Assembly (NCBI GenBank): GCA_013399305.1
Contig: VXAI01000013.1
Location: forward strand, 3,273,850-3,337,849
DNA: 64,000 nucleotides
Source: Rostratula benghalensis
Lineage: Eukaryota > Chordata > Aves > Charadriiformes > Rostratulidae
Direction: 5' to 3'
A program made the translations under genes and the position numbers. The notes below the pieces were generated by a model that was given only the letters and a program-made list of their open reading frames with translations, searched no databases and was not told the origin of the DNA. The stretch's first letter is position 1, and each line of letters opens with the position of its first letter. Positions 41,201 to 56,200 of the stretch are shown in pieces.

Positions 41201-44200
41201 TTCTCCAATGTTTTTGTTATAATCACTCCACCTACCACACACTCAGAGACAAAGGTGAGAGTGTGTTCTCCACAGGTCTGTAGGGACCTGGCTTCTCTAT
41301 TCCCTTTCATTCACAACACAGTGTTTAAAAAATAATGCATTCGCATAGGAAGAATGCATGCAAGTTGCCAGTGGGAATTAAAGTCACTGAAGTAACATGG
41401 ATTTAGAGGGATAGCAATCCTCAAAGCAATCCATTAAAGTAAGCTTCAGTTTATACAGAGGGAAAAAAGAAGCCCTTTAAATCCCCTGGGGTAAGTCACT
41501 GTTGATCTACCAAAAGAAACCTTCCAGGCCCCAAAACCACCCAAACCAAAAAGCAAAAGCAAATACTAAAAGCAAATCCTATTCATAAGTGACTACTCAA
41601 TACCCCACGAAGTAGAAAGACCAGAATATTAGGGAACAGCAAAGACCAACATGAATCAAGGTCATAAGTTTGTCCCCGGATCAGTTTAAAAATGTTTTTC
41701 GAAACAAGAGGTATGCTATAACGACTTTTATATAGAATATTTGCCATATTGCTACAAATATATGAGTGGCATACATTTCTTTTGTTTCACAACTACTGCT
41801 CGGTGAGCTTTTTTCCAGAAGGAACAGCTACCAGATGGGGTGTGAGTACCACCATAGAAGGCAGCATACCTTCTAAAAGCACTACTGCACTCTGATCTAG
41901 CTTTCCTCGGAAGATACTTTTTTTCCTCATGTGACAAAAAGATGACAAGCCATAACTTCTCTCTGTTTCCAGCATACTTGTTAAAAGCTGAACAGAAGAA
42001 CTGCTAGAAACCTTCTCATTAGAAACCTTTTATACAGGTTATTCTTACAGGGTAAGGCTTTGTAAGTAACAGAAGGATCATGTTGTCTAGCATCATGCTG
42101 AAATATGTCAAATCTTTTTTGAGACATCTTCATTTAAAAGAAGCTCATTACCTTTCCTGGTTTCTGAATTTACCTTTGAAGTGGGGATTAAAGTTTGGAG
42201 GTAAACAGAATACTTTCAATCATCAGCTGCAGTGAAAAAACATAACAAGCTCTACGTATCTAAATGTGCGCCTGGTTAGAGTACAGGAGGTTTATTTCAA
42301 ACAGTTCTATACGTAATAGGTTTACTGCTATTACACATATTTTAATCCCATTATAAATTAAGTTATGACAAACATTTCATTACCTGCTGAAGCTATTTAT
42401 AGGCAGGAACTTGGTGACAGTAGGATTCTCACGGTATGAAAATTGCCCTGGTACGCTAATTGCCGTGCCCCCATAGTTCATTGTGACTTTAACATCCTCA
42501 ACCTTGCTGTTAGCTCCTGTAATGCAAACAATCTCGTCGCCAAATTCAGTGCTAGGTTGGAGAAGAAAAAGAAGAGGAAACATTTTCAGTTACTAACATT
42601 ACGTGATTTGTATTCTTTGCAGTAGTATCTAAGAAACAACAAAAAGGAGCTCTATTTTTGCTAGGCACGGAGTAGTTGTGAGAGAAGACAACATTGTCTT
42701 CAGATCATTTAGGGTCTTTAAAAAAGATGTAGTATAAGCAGAAGAATGGTGTAGAAACACAAAAACTGTGCAATGTCAGCACACTGTGTAGTTCTTTTTT
42801 TTGGGAGGAGAAGAGAAGGGCAACAATGAACAAAAGGAAAAAGAAGTGAGAGGAACAAGCCAAGTGGCATTAAAAGATTAACATTTTATATGGAACCACT
42901 GAGGACATACTGAGTGAAAGCATGGGTGGGTTTGGAGCCGCCAGTCAAGCAGAGAAAGCCAAAACTGGAAAAATCTTTGGATATCTGAGTTTTCCCACTT
43001 TGGCTGTTTTTACAGCTGCTTCTTCCAGCTGGAGCCTCTGAGTGAGTTTCTGTCTGAATGTTACGTGCAGAGCTCCATTGCATGGGATGACTCACAAAGA
43101 GATAGACAATGGATTTGTTTAATTTCTGAAGGCCAGAAAAGGTTGGTGCTTCATTAGGATACGGCTCGGCACGGTTAATTACTCAGGGTACGTACACATT
43201 GCAAGGCTGGCTACCGACTGAAACTTGAACGTCCTTCTTGGAACCTGTGGCTAGGTGTGTACCAGTGATGGTGAGCATAGTTCCACCTGCCTGTGGGCCA
43301 CTTTCAGGTCTTATCTGAGAAGGAAGAGGTTCCTGCAAAGAAGAGATAGTCAAACTAATTAAGAAAATGAAAATAAAACTTAACAACAGTATTAATTGTT
43401 ATAATAGTGAATAGAAATTTAATATTACTACCTGAAAAATAATAAAATTGAAAAAATGATGGACAAATAAACAAAATAATATCAACTCTTTCATTATTCA
43501 TGCTGAAGGAGAAGTAACTTAGGATGTGAATGTACTTCTCTCTTTTCCATACTGTTTTTTATGAGGCTTTATAGGAATTTCAATGCCTTATTTATAAAAT
43601 ATAGAGTTGTCTGACACTAAGTTTGTGAGAGTTTCCTGCTGGTTTTCTTGTTTTCATGCTTATTTTATGATTTCTCTTTTCCTTATAGCTGAGTCTACCT
43701 TCACCTTTCCTACATTCTGTGTCAGCTACAGGAGAGACAGAGCAGGGTTTTCAAAACTGGTACTGAACAGAAAGAACATTAAAATTCCCTTTATCTTGCA
43801 AGCTCTTAATTGTGGTAAAATTGTTATCCTATTCTTCAGCAATAAGCTTGCAAAGAAAGAAAATCAGAAAAGGCTAAACTTTTCTTTATGCACCTAGAAC
43901 CTTGGAGCGGATTTCTAAAAACCAATTGAAACAAGCAGTCACGCTTCAAATCGTTATGAAAATTACTGGATATTTAAATTTCTCAAACAAATTCCCTCCT
44001 TTTGTTCTCTATACAGTCTTTGTTTCTCTGATTGTATTCCGGGAGCTATGACAAATACTGTAAATTAACAGTGAGGGCTTTTCATGAACAGTGTGATTTA
44101 ATTACTTCATGGCTAAGTAGTCCCTGCTTCCCGTGGAGAAAAGCATCCTTATTCAGGGTAAGACTGGAGTTGCTGGATCACGAGGATGACCGAAGCCGTG

Positions 44201-47200
44201 CAAAGCTGCATGAGATGGGTTACCAGCTGGCTCCAGGACGTGCAGCAGCCCCTGTGCTGGGGCGGTGGCTGCAGGCAGCGAGGTGGTCCCAGGCAGCGAG
44301 GTGGTCCCACGCAGCCAGCTGCCACCCAGGCTGGGCACACGGACAGGATGCCAGGTCCAAGTGTGTGGCAGGGACATACGTCGCTACAAGGGACCCTGCA
44401 TTTGCTAAAGCATAGCGGACCAACAGCTTAGGGAGCCTGTGAGTAGGTCATGCTTTATGTTGATGTGTAACTGTGCCTCTTCATCCATATTCAAACGCAA
44501 GCTTTACTTAAATGAGCCAAATAAGCAATAAGCTTATTTCCCAATCTCGTGTATATTTGTAAATGACATCTGCTCTCCTCCTCCTGCTGATAATAAAGCC
44601 CAGGCTTGAGGTTATTTTGTATGAAGCATATGTAAATAAAGACAGTGCAAAGAAGTTTGAAAATTTCCCTTGCTTATGAAGGTTTCCTCCACCACCACTA
44701 CACTGCACTGATCTCCCACTCTAAGGGGGGAAAGCCCCACTCAAACAGAGAGCAAGAAGCCCACACTTCAGCAGCAGCAAACACCTTTCTCCCATGTTGT
44801 TTTGCTCAGGCACAGGTGCCATCCCTGCCTCAGCTACAACAGTGAGGGCCCACAAATAGCAGGGAGGAGGGGACTGAGGCACCACAGTTTGGTTCAAAGC
44901 TCTGTGAGCCATCAATAGGTTTTTAACGAGCAGAAGGAATCTGTAAAAATTCATCCAATTGACCTTGTGGTTACTTTACAAATTTGTTTTATTGAAGGAC
45001 AGATATTATAGAAACACATGGAGCTCATACTTGCTGTGCTTGTTTTATATTTTCATGTCTGAGCAATTTCCCTCTGAAGGAATGCATCATGGTTCAGCAC
45101 ACTTCACAAATCCACAATGACAACTGTAATTTGCTCTCAAGTCATTGAGCTTTAGGAATATGCTTTAACACTAATTGGGTGTCAATTGCTTTTCTTCCCT
45201 GAGAGAAATCTGTTTGTAAACCCTTCACTCCTCAAGATGTACATCGCTGCAGCATATGACTGCTCTCATGCACTAACCTTTGATTTCGTTTTAATTTAAT
45301 ACATCACTTGGGTTACAAGGTTTTATACAGGGAAGTGCCTCAAAGTCATATTAATGCATTTTGTAAGCAAAAAGGAGCCTTGGTTCAATACAACAGTTGT
45401 CTAAAACTTGCTCACTTAGGTCTCCACAACCCTCTGTGCATACTTTTCTTTGGATTTAATTGCTTGGTGATTTAAGCTAAATTGAAATAAATCACACCAG
45501 TGTAAGTAAAAAGATTGAGGGAGTTGGATTTAAAAAATCACACTTGAAATTTAAATTAACACAAGTCTAGAAGTGTGCTTCACGGATAGGCTTATTTGTG
45601 CTTGTTTGTAAAACAATTGTGTTGCTAAAAAGATTACAACCAAAACTGTATATAAAATACAGTCAATAAACTGCTTTTAAAAATGTATCAAATACTTTAA
45701 GTGGAACCTTACCACACAGACAGAAAGCCACACCTTTTATTGACTTCAAATTAAATCTTAATTGCTCTAAGATGCTAAGCATGTGGGACAACTGCACCAA
45801 CTGCATCAAAAATCCACAGCAGTGATTAGCTGCATAACACACCTGCGATAGCTTTCAGAAGAAAATATCCCCCAATAACCAGTAAAGAATCAGTATGGAC
45901 AAATTTGTTGTCCCTGAACCTCAGAAAAACTGTTTAAAACTTGCAGCCTTTTCCCTAAATGCTACTTCCACTGAAAGCCTAGCCTCTAAGGATAGACTTA
46001 GGAAGGAAAGGGACAAGCAAGTAAAAGTCAAGCCTTTAAGCAGAGATGTAGGAAGAAAAGGAACAAGAAAAGGTGTCTGAAGCATTGTACATCATGGTTC
46101 TCTGTAACCTCAACAGAAAAAATGAAAGGAAGCTTGCTAAGAACTTCTGCTAGACAGCCACACTCCTTCTTCCTGCAAAATTGTGAAATACTGGCCCTGT
46201 TAAAGCTCTGCTGGGTTATCTGATGGGTAACTTTGGCAGGGTGTCAGCTGGCTCTGTTGCTAACACCCGTAAATACCGATTGAGCCGCAAGCTTGACGCA
46301 GAACCATCCAGTACCATTTTCTGTGGGGGACCATTTAGTGGTGGCCAATATTTGTCTCCCCAGGAACAGGGATAGAGAGGTAACCAAACAGCAAAGTTAT
46401 TTCTGCGTTACACAGCAGCAAAGGGGGAAGTGAAACTAGTATGTGGTCCATTTTCCCCAGAACAAGATTTTTCTTGGCAAGAATACAACTCTGCTGGAAG
46501 TTAAAGCCCAGGCTACGTTGGACAGGAGAACACGCCACCCAAACCCCACCCCATCCATGCCACAGCCCCACCATGGGCTTGGCCCATCTCAGCTTCACTT
46601 CAGGCTGAACGGAAAACCAAGGCCAAGAACCACTCTGGGAGAGAAGGCAGGGAGCAGCTCAGGAGGAGGTGGAATAGTTTTTGCTTAACCCTTCTTTTCT
46701 CTTTAATTGCTGGTCTTGCAGCAGTTCCTCAAAGGACTATTTTAAACCAGCTTAATTCAAAGTATTCATATTTAACGTATTTAAAGTAATTTTGCAAATA
46801 CCAAGAGCTCTCCAGAGACCAAATAATGTGGACGCCTCATAAAGATGATCTAATAAGGAGAAGCCGAACCGTGCTCTGTGTGCAGAGGAATTCTTCAGCA
46901 TGACTGCTAAGAAAAGCACTGTATAGTAAATGTTTGTTACTGTAAACTTGTCAGGAAAATGATTCAATTAATTTTAACTTGCTATTTTGTTTAACATTTC
47001 CCCCCTTTCCTTTTCTTTTAAGGACCTGCCAGAAAAAAATAAGTAGGTGAAATAAATTATCAAGAATTGTAACAATTTTAAATAACCATTTTATTGCAAA
47101 ACCAATGTGCTATGAGTGAGTTTTAGAGCTCTTCTAAAATATTCATGGATGGCTCAAAGAGCAAAGCTACATCGTCTCACCTGGCTGTCTTCTCAAGAGT

Positions 47201-50200
47201 ATGAATAAAGAAAAAAAAAAAGTTGATTCATCCAAATGCTCCACAGGAAAGCATTTTTCAAAAATGCAGTTAGGTTGCTAGGATCAGCAGGGGAACAATA
47301 TTTTGCTGAGTGCCAAAATCATTTCAAAAAATACTGGCAGTGGTGGTACAAGTCTTCAACAAGAATCATGTTACCTAAGGAGAAGGTCGCCCCTTCCCAG
47401 ACTGACATGGCACTCAGCAGTGGGACAGAGAGATTCAGCCCCCTGGTCTAAGTCCTATTTCATGCAGTCTTATGTAGTCCAGCAAAGCTGCACCTAATCC
47501 ACAGATCTATGTTACTTACCACAGCCCTGCATGAGATTCCTTCTCCTCACAGAGGAAAACGAGGAGCAAAGGGTAAATCCTTCACTGCAAACCTTGTTTG
47601 AGGGGTAATAAAAATGCTGCTTTTACTCAGAGGCAACCCCCTTTAGTTTGGTCTCAACCCCGAGAATTACTGAACATTCAACCATTACACACAGCGCTGA
47701 TAAACCCAGGACCTCAAGTGCTGTGAGATCAGTGATGCCACCTTTTCATTAATCCCCGCATGGATTCCTTCTCTCCTTGTTTACACCCTTCTCTCATTGC
47801 AGTCTCTGAACCAGAAGTATGCCTGCCGTCATAATAAATACCCGCCTTCCATTTTTCAGCCCTCCTCTCCTCGGGATCTTTGTTTGCTCAGTCAGAAGGT
47901 GCCTGGGGGGAGTCACACTTTCTATAACATCACAGCGCAGTGAACCACTACAACATCACACCACGGCGCTCGGTGCCATCATGATGTTAAGCAGGACATT
48001 TGATTATGTGTTCTATATGGAATTTGTAGCAGCGTTGTAATAATTCTTCTGGAAAACGTCAGCCCTTGCGAGGACTTGGCAATACTTCATTTCTCATGGA
48101 CACAGTACAATTTAAACAAACCTGCAAACACTAATTTAATCCCTGTTTTATAAACCCTGAAAGTGTAGAAAATCATAATTCATATATATTTCCATCTTTT
48201 TTTCTTATTTTGCTTGAAATAGAGGAATGTTCTTTCAGGTTTCAGTGCTGTGTACTTCTCCTTTTGTCACCAGGCAAATACTGTTCATGTCTTCCAGATA
48301 GTTTAATGTTTGAGCATAGATCTTTTCTGCAATAACATCTTCCCTTCTTATGCAGGTTTTTTGATAGTCCAGTTTAAAAAACAGCCTGTTCCAATGTCTG
48401 TCAGTTGTTCAGTGGCCTGTTTCTTGCTGACTCTGGTAAGCCATCTCTCAGCAGTGGGACTTTCTACCGCTGGGACTCCCCGCCACCTTATACTTTCATT
48501 TTCATGTCATGTAGGAAGTGGATTTGCAGTTTGGTTAAACATATGCACATCCACAGCTATGCTATTTAGAATAGAATAGTTCAGTTGGAAGGGTCCTACA
48601 ATGATTAGCTAGTCCTAACTTGTCACCAAGTGTAGCTTGCTCCCTACTGCATGGTTTATCCTGAAAAAATAATTGGATCTTGACAGGGTTCCTTGAGTGT
48701 AGGTCCAAGCAGATTGTAGCTTGTCAATCATGGGAATTACGAGCATTTTACATGTCTTTCATACAAACTTTCCTTAAATCCTACTTAGGTGTAGTAATGT
48801 TGAGCTAGAGGTCTCAAAGTCCACGTGCAACCCAACTTTCCCATGTTGTACGGACTGCGGGGTTTGTACTCCTGAACTGATAAGCAGTTTTCCCAGCGCT
48901 TCGATAACCCTTAGGCAGCTTTGCTGGAAGCATTTATAATGCTAAGAATAGGTTACCTCTTCTGCCTTCTGACTGTGGTTGGTGCCCATCCCATGGGTAT
49001 GGTTTACCTGAAAGCAGTGGTTATCATCTGCTCCAATTTGAAACAGTGAGACAACGGCAATTTCTAAGTCCTTGTACCTTGCTTACGGTAGATCATGTTC
49101 AAATACTGCTAGTTTGTTTGTTAGCAAATTTGTTTATCCTCTTTGTAATACCAATGAATTAAATCATGTGTTGTTTGCACTCCTGTGTGCCACTGCCTTA
49201 TCTTTGCATCAGAGACTAATCTGAGCTTCACAAACTACATGGTTTGCTTTCACTGCACAGTAATGTCATAGTCTTGCAACAGTATGTCCTCTGAGGTGCT
49301 CTGTGCTTCATCAGCACAGAGGTACTAGGAAGAAAAAAAGAAAAAAAACTGGCAATAAAGCTCGCACGGGCCCAAGTATGTGTGTGACTTCACACTCAGG
49401 CCATTTTCCAGTGTCCTGTTTTCTTCATCACAGCCAAAAGTCTTCCCTTTGCTTGCTTTGTTTGTATCCTTTGCCTCCTACTTACAAATCTGTTCACAGA
49501 AATGCTGATATACTTTTCATTGTAGTTGCATGCTTTCTGCGTGCTAGAGGGTAAATTATCTCCGTGTCTGTTCCACTTACAATCACATTTAGATGTGAAC
49601 TCACTTATTAGCAGTGTACACAACTGCAGCTGTAACACAGCCACTGTACACCCTATGAGCATTTGCATTTCAGCTCTTCAATTTTTCATCCTGTTTATTA
49701 ATCTAGAATGAACTATTCATCTTTAATATTTCATGACTTGCAGTCAGTCTTTTTGCACAGTTAGGAAGGTGATGTCTTATTTCTTCAGGTTTCTGAAAGG
49801 AGGGTGTAGCCATGGGGGGGGGTCTGTCTCTTCTCCCAAAGAACAGGCAATGGGACAAGAGAAAACAGCCTCAGGTTGTGCCAGAGGAGGTTTAAGATGG
49901 ATATTAGGAAAAACTTCTTCACCAAAAGGGTTATTAAGCATTGGAACAGGCTGCCCAGGGAAGTGGTGGAGCTGCCATCCCTGGAGGAATTTAAACGCTG
50001 GGCAGAAGTAGTGCTGAGAGATACAGGTTAGTGGTGGTTTGGGCAGTTTTGGGTTGGTGGTTGAACTCGATGATCTGAAAGGTCCCTTCCAACCTTGACA
50101 ATTCTGTGATTCCAATTTAAGTAAAAGATACCTTTCACAGGCTGAAAACGCTTTCAGAGAACTCCCAGCATTTTAGATTTCTGTGGTCTGCTGGTGTCAA

Positions 50201-53200
50201 ATCAAACCATACCTTTTACCTGGCTAACCGTGGGGATGCTGTTTTTCTCTTTTTTTTTTTCTTTTTTAAATACATCTCCTTTGTAATTTTCCCATTAAAG
50301 ATATGCAGGTGCAAAAGAGAATCATTCCTCCAGCCTCTTTTTCACTCACCCGACTTGCATTTGGGATCTGATCTGCCAGGCTGATTCATGTTCTTTTTCA
50401 CTTGGTTTGTTTGCTTTGCAGCTTTCCTGGTTTACACTGTCATGTCCAGCCAGCTCACTTCAGGTCCCTCACACGGTATTCAAGAACAACAGAAGTGTAC
50501 TCCTGTGAAGCATCACCTATGTTCTGCATGTCTTCTTTTTCCATTTCTTTACTTTTCCATTTGTATGTCACCAAGCACATCCTTAACTTTTTATATTCCT
50601 GGGCATGGCATAGGTTATGACTATCTACTATAATATTCATCTGTGGTAGGCAGTTTCTAGTCCAAGAACTACACCACCAAGATAAAAGTGGTTACCCTTT
50701 ATCCTTCACTAATGCAGAAAAGCAAAGAAAGAAACAACCAGCCACCAAGGAGGCTACTGGTGGATCACAAGAGGGGCCAGAAATTCAGGAACAGTTGGAA
50801 GATAACAGAGGAGGGAACCCTAACAGAGATGCAAAGAAACCTTGGCAGGAAGTCTATGTGCCAGACCACAAGCAGAGAGACAACTGGGGAGGGAAAAGAG
50901 GATGGTGGCAGAGTATATCCCCGTGATGCTGTGAGAGATGCCAGCTGCAGCACCAGGGGAAGCCAGCAACAGATGGATGTGTTCAAATGGACATGACAAA
51001 GCCACCTAAGCTCCCTTCCGCCAGCTCCTGTAGGCAGTGACCTCCAGTTGGGGGTTTGTCTTTGATGCACAAAGTCACAAGTAGAAATGGGCTCTTGTGC
51101 AGAGCACGGGCGTGCTCTGTCAATGACCTGATGACAGGGCACACACACATGTGAATAAGACTTTCACAAATGCTCAGAGCACATTATTGCTCTGCATTTA
51201 TCTCATGCATCCTTTACTCTACAAGTAATCTTTCCCTTTCCTCATCCTGGTCCTAGCTTCAATAAATTCTGGCTCTTGAAGCAGGTCTGTAGAACAACTA
51301 ATTTGTTACCAAAATTATCTGCCCCACACTGAAAGCCAACCCTTGCATGTAATGCACACAAAAATTAAAGGCATTAAAGGTATAGTCTACGAAGTGCTGT
51401 ATGTTACCAGCCACCTTTCTACAGGTCAAAATGTCATTTCATGGGCTATAAAGGTAACCACAGGAGCTAATTTAAGCTCCTGAATGGGGCACGCAAGTCA
51501 TTAGGAACTGCTCTTTCCCCCTCCACTTCCCTCCTTTCTCAGACTCAAGGGAGCCTGGTTCTTGTTTCTGTAGACAAGCCACCCACTCAGAGGATATTCA
51601 ACCAGAGAATTTCCATTGCGCACTCTTGGCAGCCTGGTGTTTGCCGCAGTGGCTGACCTGACCCACCAGCTCGCCTCATCACAGCATCCACAACACAAGC
51701 CAGGCTTCAGTTCCTGGGTTATTTCTGCAACAGCAGAGGAGTGAGCTGAGGCCTGCCTTCCTGGGGCTGCTTTGTCCAAACCTCACACCATGTGAGCTAT
51801 CAAGTGCTTCCAGCCACTCCAGGTGCCCAGGAAAGAGCACTTGCCTGACAATGCGTGTTGTGTGCTCTCTGTTGTGGATGGGATGCTTATGCAAAGGGTT
51901 GATATTTTAAAAAACTAAGGTTTTGGACTGCAGGCAGACACCACATGATTTTCTGAAAAAACCCACAGAGCTTTGCTGACAGGTTTGATAGAGAAATGGA
52001 AGCATGCATGACTGGAAAGTCTGCATTATCATACACCCAGTGTTCACTGGCAGCTTTCAAGCAGAACCATGAGCACTGGATGGTGGGATATCTATTTAAG
52101 TGCATAGCTCAGATGACAGAGAATTAAATCTAATAATATCCACACAAGGAAGGGCCAGCTTTGCTAAAACTCTCAGCTATACAGGAGTTCTTGTGGCCCC
52201 TGTGCAGGCTGATACACAAACAAGATGTGCTCCAGGGCTCAAGAATAAAATAGCCATGATCCTCTCTCTGGAAGCAATTCTGGAATGCTGTGGATGTATG
52301 GTTTATCATCTTCAATCATAATGGTGACAAGCATTTAACATGCCCCGCCAAAAAACCTTCATCCAAAAATCCCAACTACAGCATAAAATGCATGTGTTGA
52401 GGTAAAGACTCATGGAGAAAAATCAAGAAGTGAGCTAAAACCCTCCACAAAAACTTTGTGGCACTAATGGGACTGCAGTGGTGAGAGCTCCCAGAGCAAT
52501 TGCTTTGAGCATCAAGAAAACCAAAGGATGGATGAAAGTAAGAGGAAACTGTAAAGTTGTGAGTAGATAAAGGTAGAATAGTGCACCATTTAAAATGTAA
52601 CTGTGCTGTTCAGGTTCACATTCAGACTTCCAGTGTGGTGAATAGTCTTCAATTTTGTTTTCAGATCAGGCCCCAATAAATCCCCCTTTCCTCCCCTTCT
52701 TAGTTATCCACCTCATCTTGTTTGGGTAAAGAAGCCTCCCAATTTACTAAAGCAATTATTTCCAAGCAAGTCTCTAAATTACATTCAGTGCCTCAGAAAT
52801 GCATTACAATTTTTGAAAGGGTCTACCTCCAATTTCACCATCTTATATCTACTTGAACTTTCTGAAACCATATTGTCTTTTTTAATCTGCACAGCCTAAA
52901 AGTCTCAGAATTGTTCTTGCAAACAGACATTGGAGATCCCAGAACTGGATGCAAGCTCTCATTTTGGTAGCTTGAATCTGCAGATGAGGTATTCTGAGAA
53001 AGGAATCACGCTTCAGTGAGATCAGCAAGTTTGGACCACAAAGCAGGAAAAGCTTAACTCCTTCCTTTGATTCTGCTTCTCACTGCCATAGTAACAAGAA
53101 AATCAGATAAAATTAAAAACAAATGAAAAAGCAGGACTGGTGTTTAGCAGTGCCACAGCTCTACCTGCTCAGAGACCAGCCAAACCGTCAGTGCTCCAGA

Positions 53201-56200
53201 TGAACTACATAGCTGGATATTAAAATTCAGCATCACATCATTTCTGTTTCACTATCCTGCTTATAATGAAACAATAGAAGTGTCAGTGGAGGGGAAGTAG
53301 GTTACCAGAATTTAATTTTGCTGGAATGGCTGGACTTGACCAGCATTCAGGCTGGGTAGAGAAATTGTGACTGGTAGACAGAAACAGAGTTTTCTTTCCC
53401 TGTTATGCGGTAAGTTTTGATGAGGTGTTTACTGCACAGCACAGTCTCTTGTGCACAAGGGCATTTAAGTTCAGAAATAAATTTAAATTGGAACTGTGGC
53501 TTCCCTTTTAACTGGATTTTTGACCTGTTCAATGGAGGTCTCACATATTCCTCAGCTCAGAAATGCACTGTGCTGGCAAAATGGGGCAGTAGCATGAGCC
53601 AAAGACCCAAGTCATGCCTAAGCCCCAAGTGGTGCTGACTACTGATCCTCATCAATCCAGCTTTAAAAAGTACATCTCATAATTCAGGCTGGGTATCAAC
53701 AACAGCCAAATGTAGTAGAACTTATCGTAGAATCTTAGAATGGTTGGGTTGGAAGAGATCTTCAAAGATCACCTGGTCCACCTCCCCTACCATGGGCATG
53801 GACATCTTTCATTAGATCAGGTTGCTCAAAGCCACATCCAACCTGACCTTGAACACTTCCAGTGATGGGGCATCCACAGCTTCTCTGAGCAACCTGTTCC
53901 AGTGTCTCACCACCCTCGTCTACCCATTCTACTTGAAAAGTGACTACATGGTTTTGGTGTTAGACACCAGTCACATGTAGAAGGCTGAAACTGTGGGGAG
54001 CAGGGATGCAACTCTAGTGTACATACACACATCAGATTAAGCAGCTGCTTTGTCTCCTTGTGCATGGCTCGGGTGCTTCTGCCCTGCACCACCACCCACC
54101 GCATCTCGAGTGGTCACTGCTAAATCTAAAGCTATTGTGCTTCTGGTGATCAGAGCACACAGTAAAAAGAGTGATAATTACCAGCATGAGGGTAACCAGA
54201 CAATGTGTCAAAGAAAGGGAAAAATACATAACAGAAAATTTATTTTAGGAAGGCTCTTGGAGAGAAGAGTATTTTCTTTCTTTTGTATATACTGAATAAA
54301 AGAGGTTTTAAACAAAGCACAGATTTCACGTGTCTGCTGAAAGAAGTCACCAAAGAACAGCCTGAAAACAGCAGTGAAGCAAGATTGTAGCTTTTAAGGC
54401 AACAAGAACTGATGAGATTGTCTGCTCTGACTGTCTGTTCTCATGCCAGAAGTGCTTATGTCACACTTGCAGAGGTGCGTGTGCATACAGCTCTCCTGTA
54501 CTGATGTTAATCCTACCGCAGTCCATAGCTGGCTCCATTTTCTTGTGGAATAGAGAAAAATGAAACTGGAAATAAATTTCACCAGCTTTAAAGCATGGGC
54601 TGTATTAACTGTCATTGCTTTGCATTTTGTAAATAGTCCCCACAAAAAGATTTCTGCAGTAAATAAAAATACTCTTTATTGGTGTTGTATCTGATAGCTC
54701 AGTAACCACAGTGCAGGCAGGTATTGGAACAGGAAGTCCTGGACTTGCAGGAGAAAACATTCCTGTGGTTCAGGCATCCACCTGGATGATGCCTGTGCAT
54801 AGTGGCTTCTCCTAGTGCCTCACTGATGAGCAATCAAGTAGCCAAAAGCAGTGGCTTCTTATCTTGCCTCCCAGATGTGCCGAGCAGGGAATCACACCAG
54901 CACAAGTTCACAGACAGGCTTTGAAGCCTCCATGGGGGCTTCACATTACATTTTGACACACTCAACTTCTTCATGTGTTTTTCATGCAAACCATGGGGGA
55001 ATCTTTACACACAGGAGAAGTACAAGAGAACTGGTGTAGAACATACCCAAACCCAAAATGGGTTTGTGTCAAAATCTAGTCTCGTCTCATGTAGAGTTTA
55101 CTGGCATAGCCTCTGTCCTAGAGACCACAAACACGGGAGATTATGTTCTTCTCTGGTTAAAAACTAATGAGATTGATGAAGAAAGACTTAATTATAAACT
55201 ACATTTCCACAAAGAAACAGAGGGCGTTTTCAAGTAAAAAGTCTCTGCAGAGATACCAACAGGGAGAGGGAGTATTTGCTTGGAAAACATGGAAAAACCA
55301 CTTCTACTCAGTCTTGTGAAAATAAGACTATCCTCTTCTCAGCTGGATGTTGCTCTTGACTTACTCTACCTCTTTCTGCTGACTCCTTTCCTTCTCACAA
55401 GATATCAAGAATTAATCAGACAGAAGTTTAAATATGGGAGAAAACAATAGCCCAACCCACTCTTTATGTTTTAGGGGTTTACAGCTTTTAATTTTAAGTT
55501 TCAATACAAGGACAGAGATTATTCAAGCCTCTCTACTATCCCTTATAAATTTTGAAGACCTCATGGAGACAGACAAAGCTACTTGCTGCTAAATCCACAG
55601 GGTTTGCCAGCTATAAAATGGGGCTGCATTTGGGGTAAAGCAATTAAGACAAAAATGAAATTCTCCTTCATAGTGACACTAAAAGCAAAGTACATGTGTA
55701 ATATGAACACACATCACGCTCTCTGTGTCTCTGCATGCTGTATTTTTGAATGAAATAAATTATTAAAAAATTAATGTATCTTCATTACTTATTCTTCAGC
55801 TGCTCTGCATCCATTCTTGTAATTAAGCACACTGGCTAGACTAAACACAGTGATTGAAATAGTGCACTAACTGTGTGACTAAAGAATACCTAATTTTTTT
55901 GCAGTGCTGATTTTTTTTATGCAATAGTGACACTTAAGAGACATTGTGTCACTGCTGAATCAGTCGATTAATTTATTTTCTCCCACATCTTTTTAACTTG
56001 AATTGCAAAAAAACTTAATTCTACTTTGAGACTCTGGATCTATTGATCAGAATAGATTTTGGGTACCCTTTTGTATAAAGAAATGCTCAAGTTAAATGTT
56101 TTCTAACATACTTGAATGGTTGTGCTATTGATGAAACAAAGTTTGCAAGACAAACACAAGCAAGACCATGCTTAACAGGTAAACTTCGAACTTATGTCAT

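Noticed and set aside
44032..44415. 127-codon plus-strand frame over the GC-rich patch
   Set aside because: The frame is produced by the GC-rich tandem repeat (repeated ARWSQ-type reading), is open in other frames too, and has no domain.
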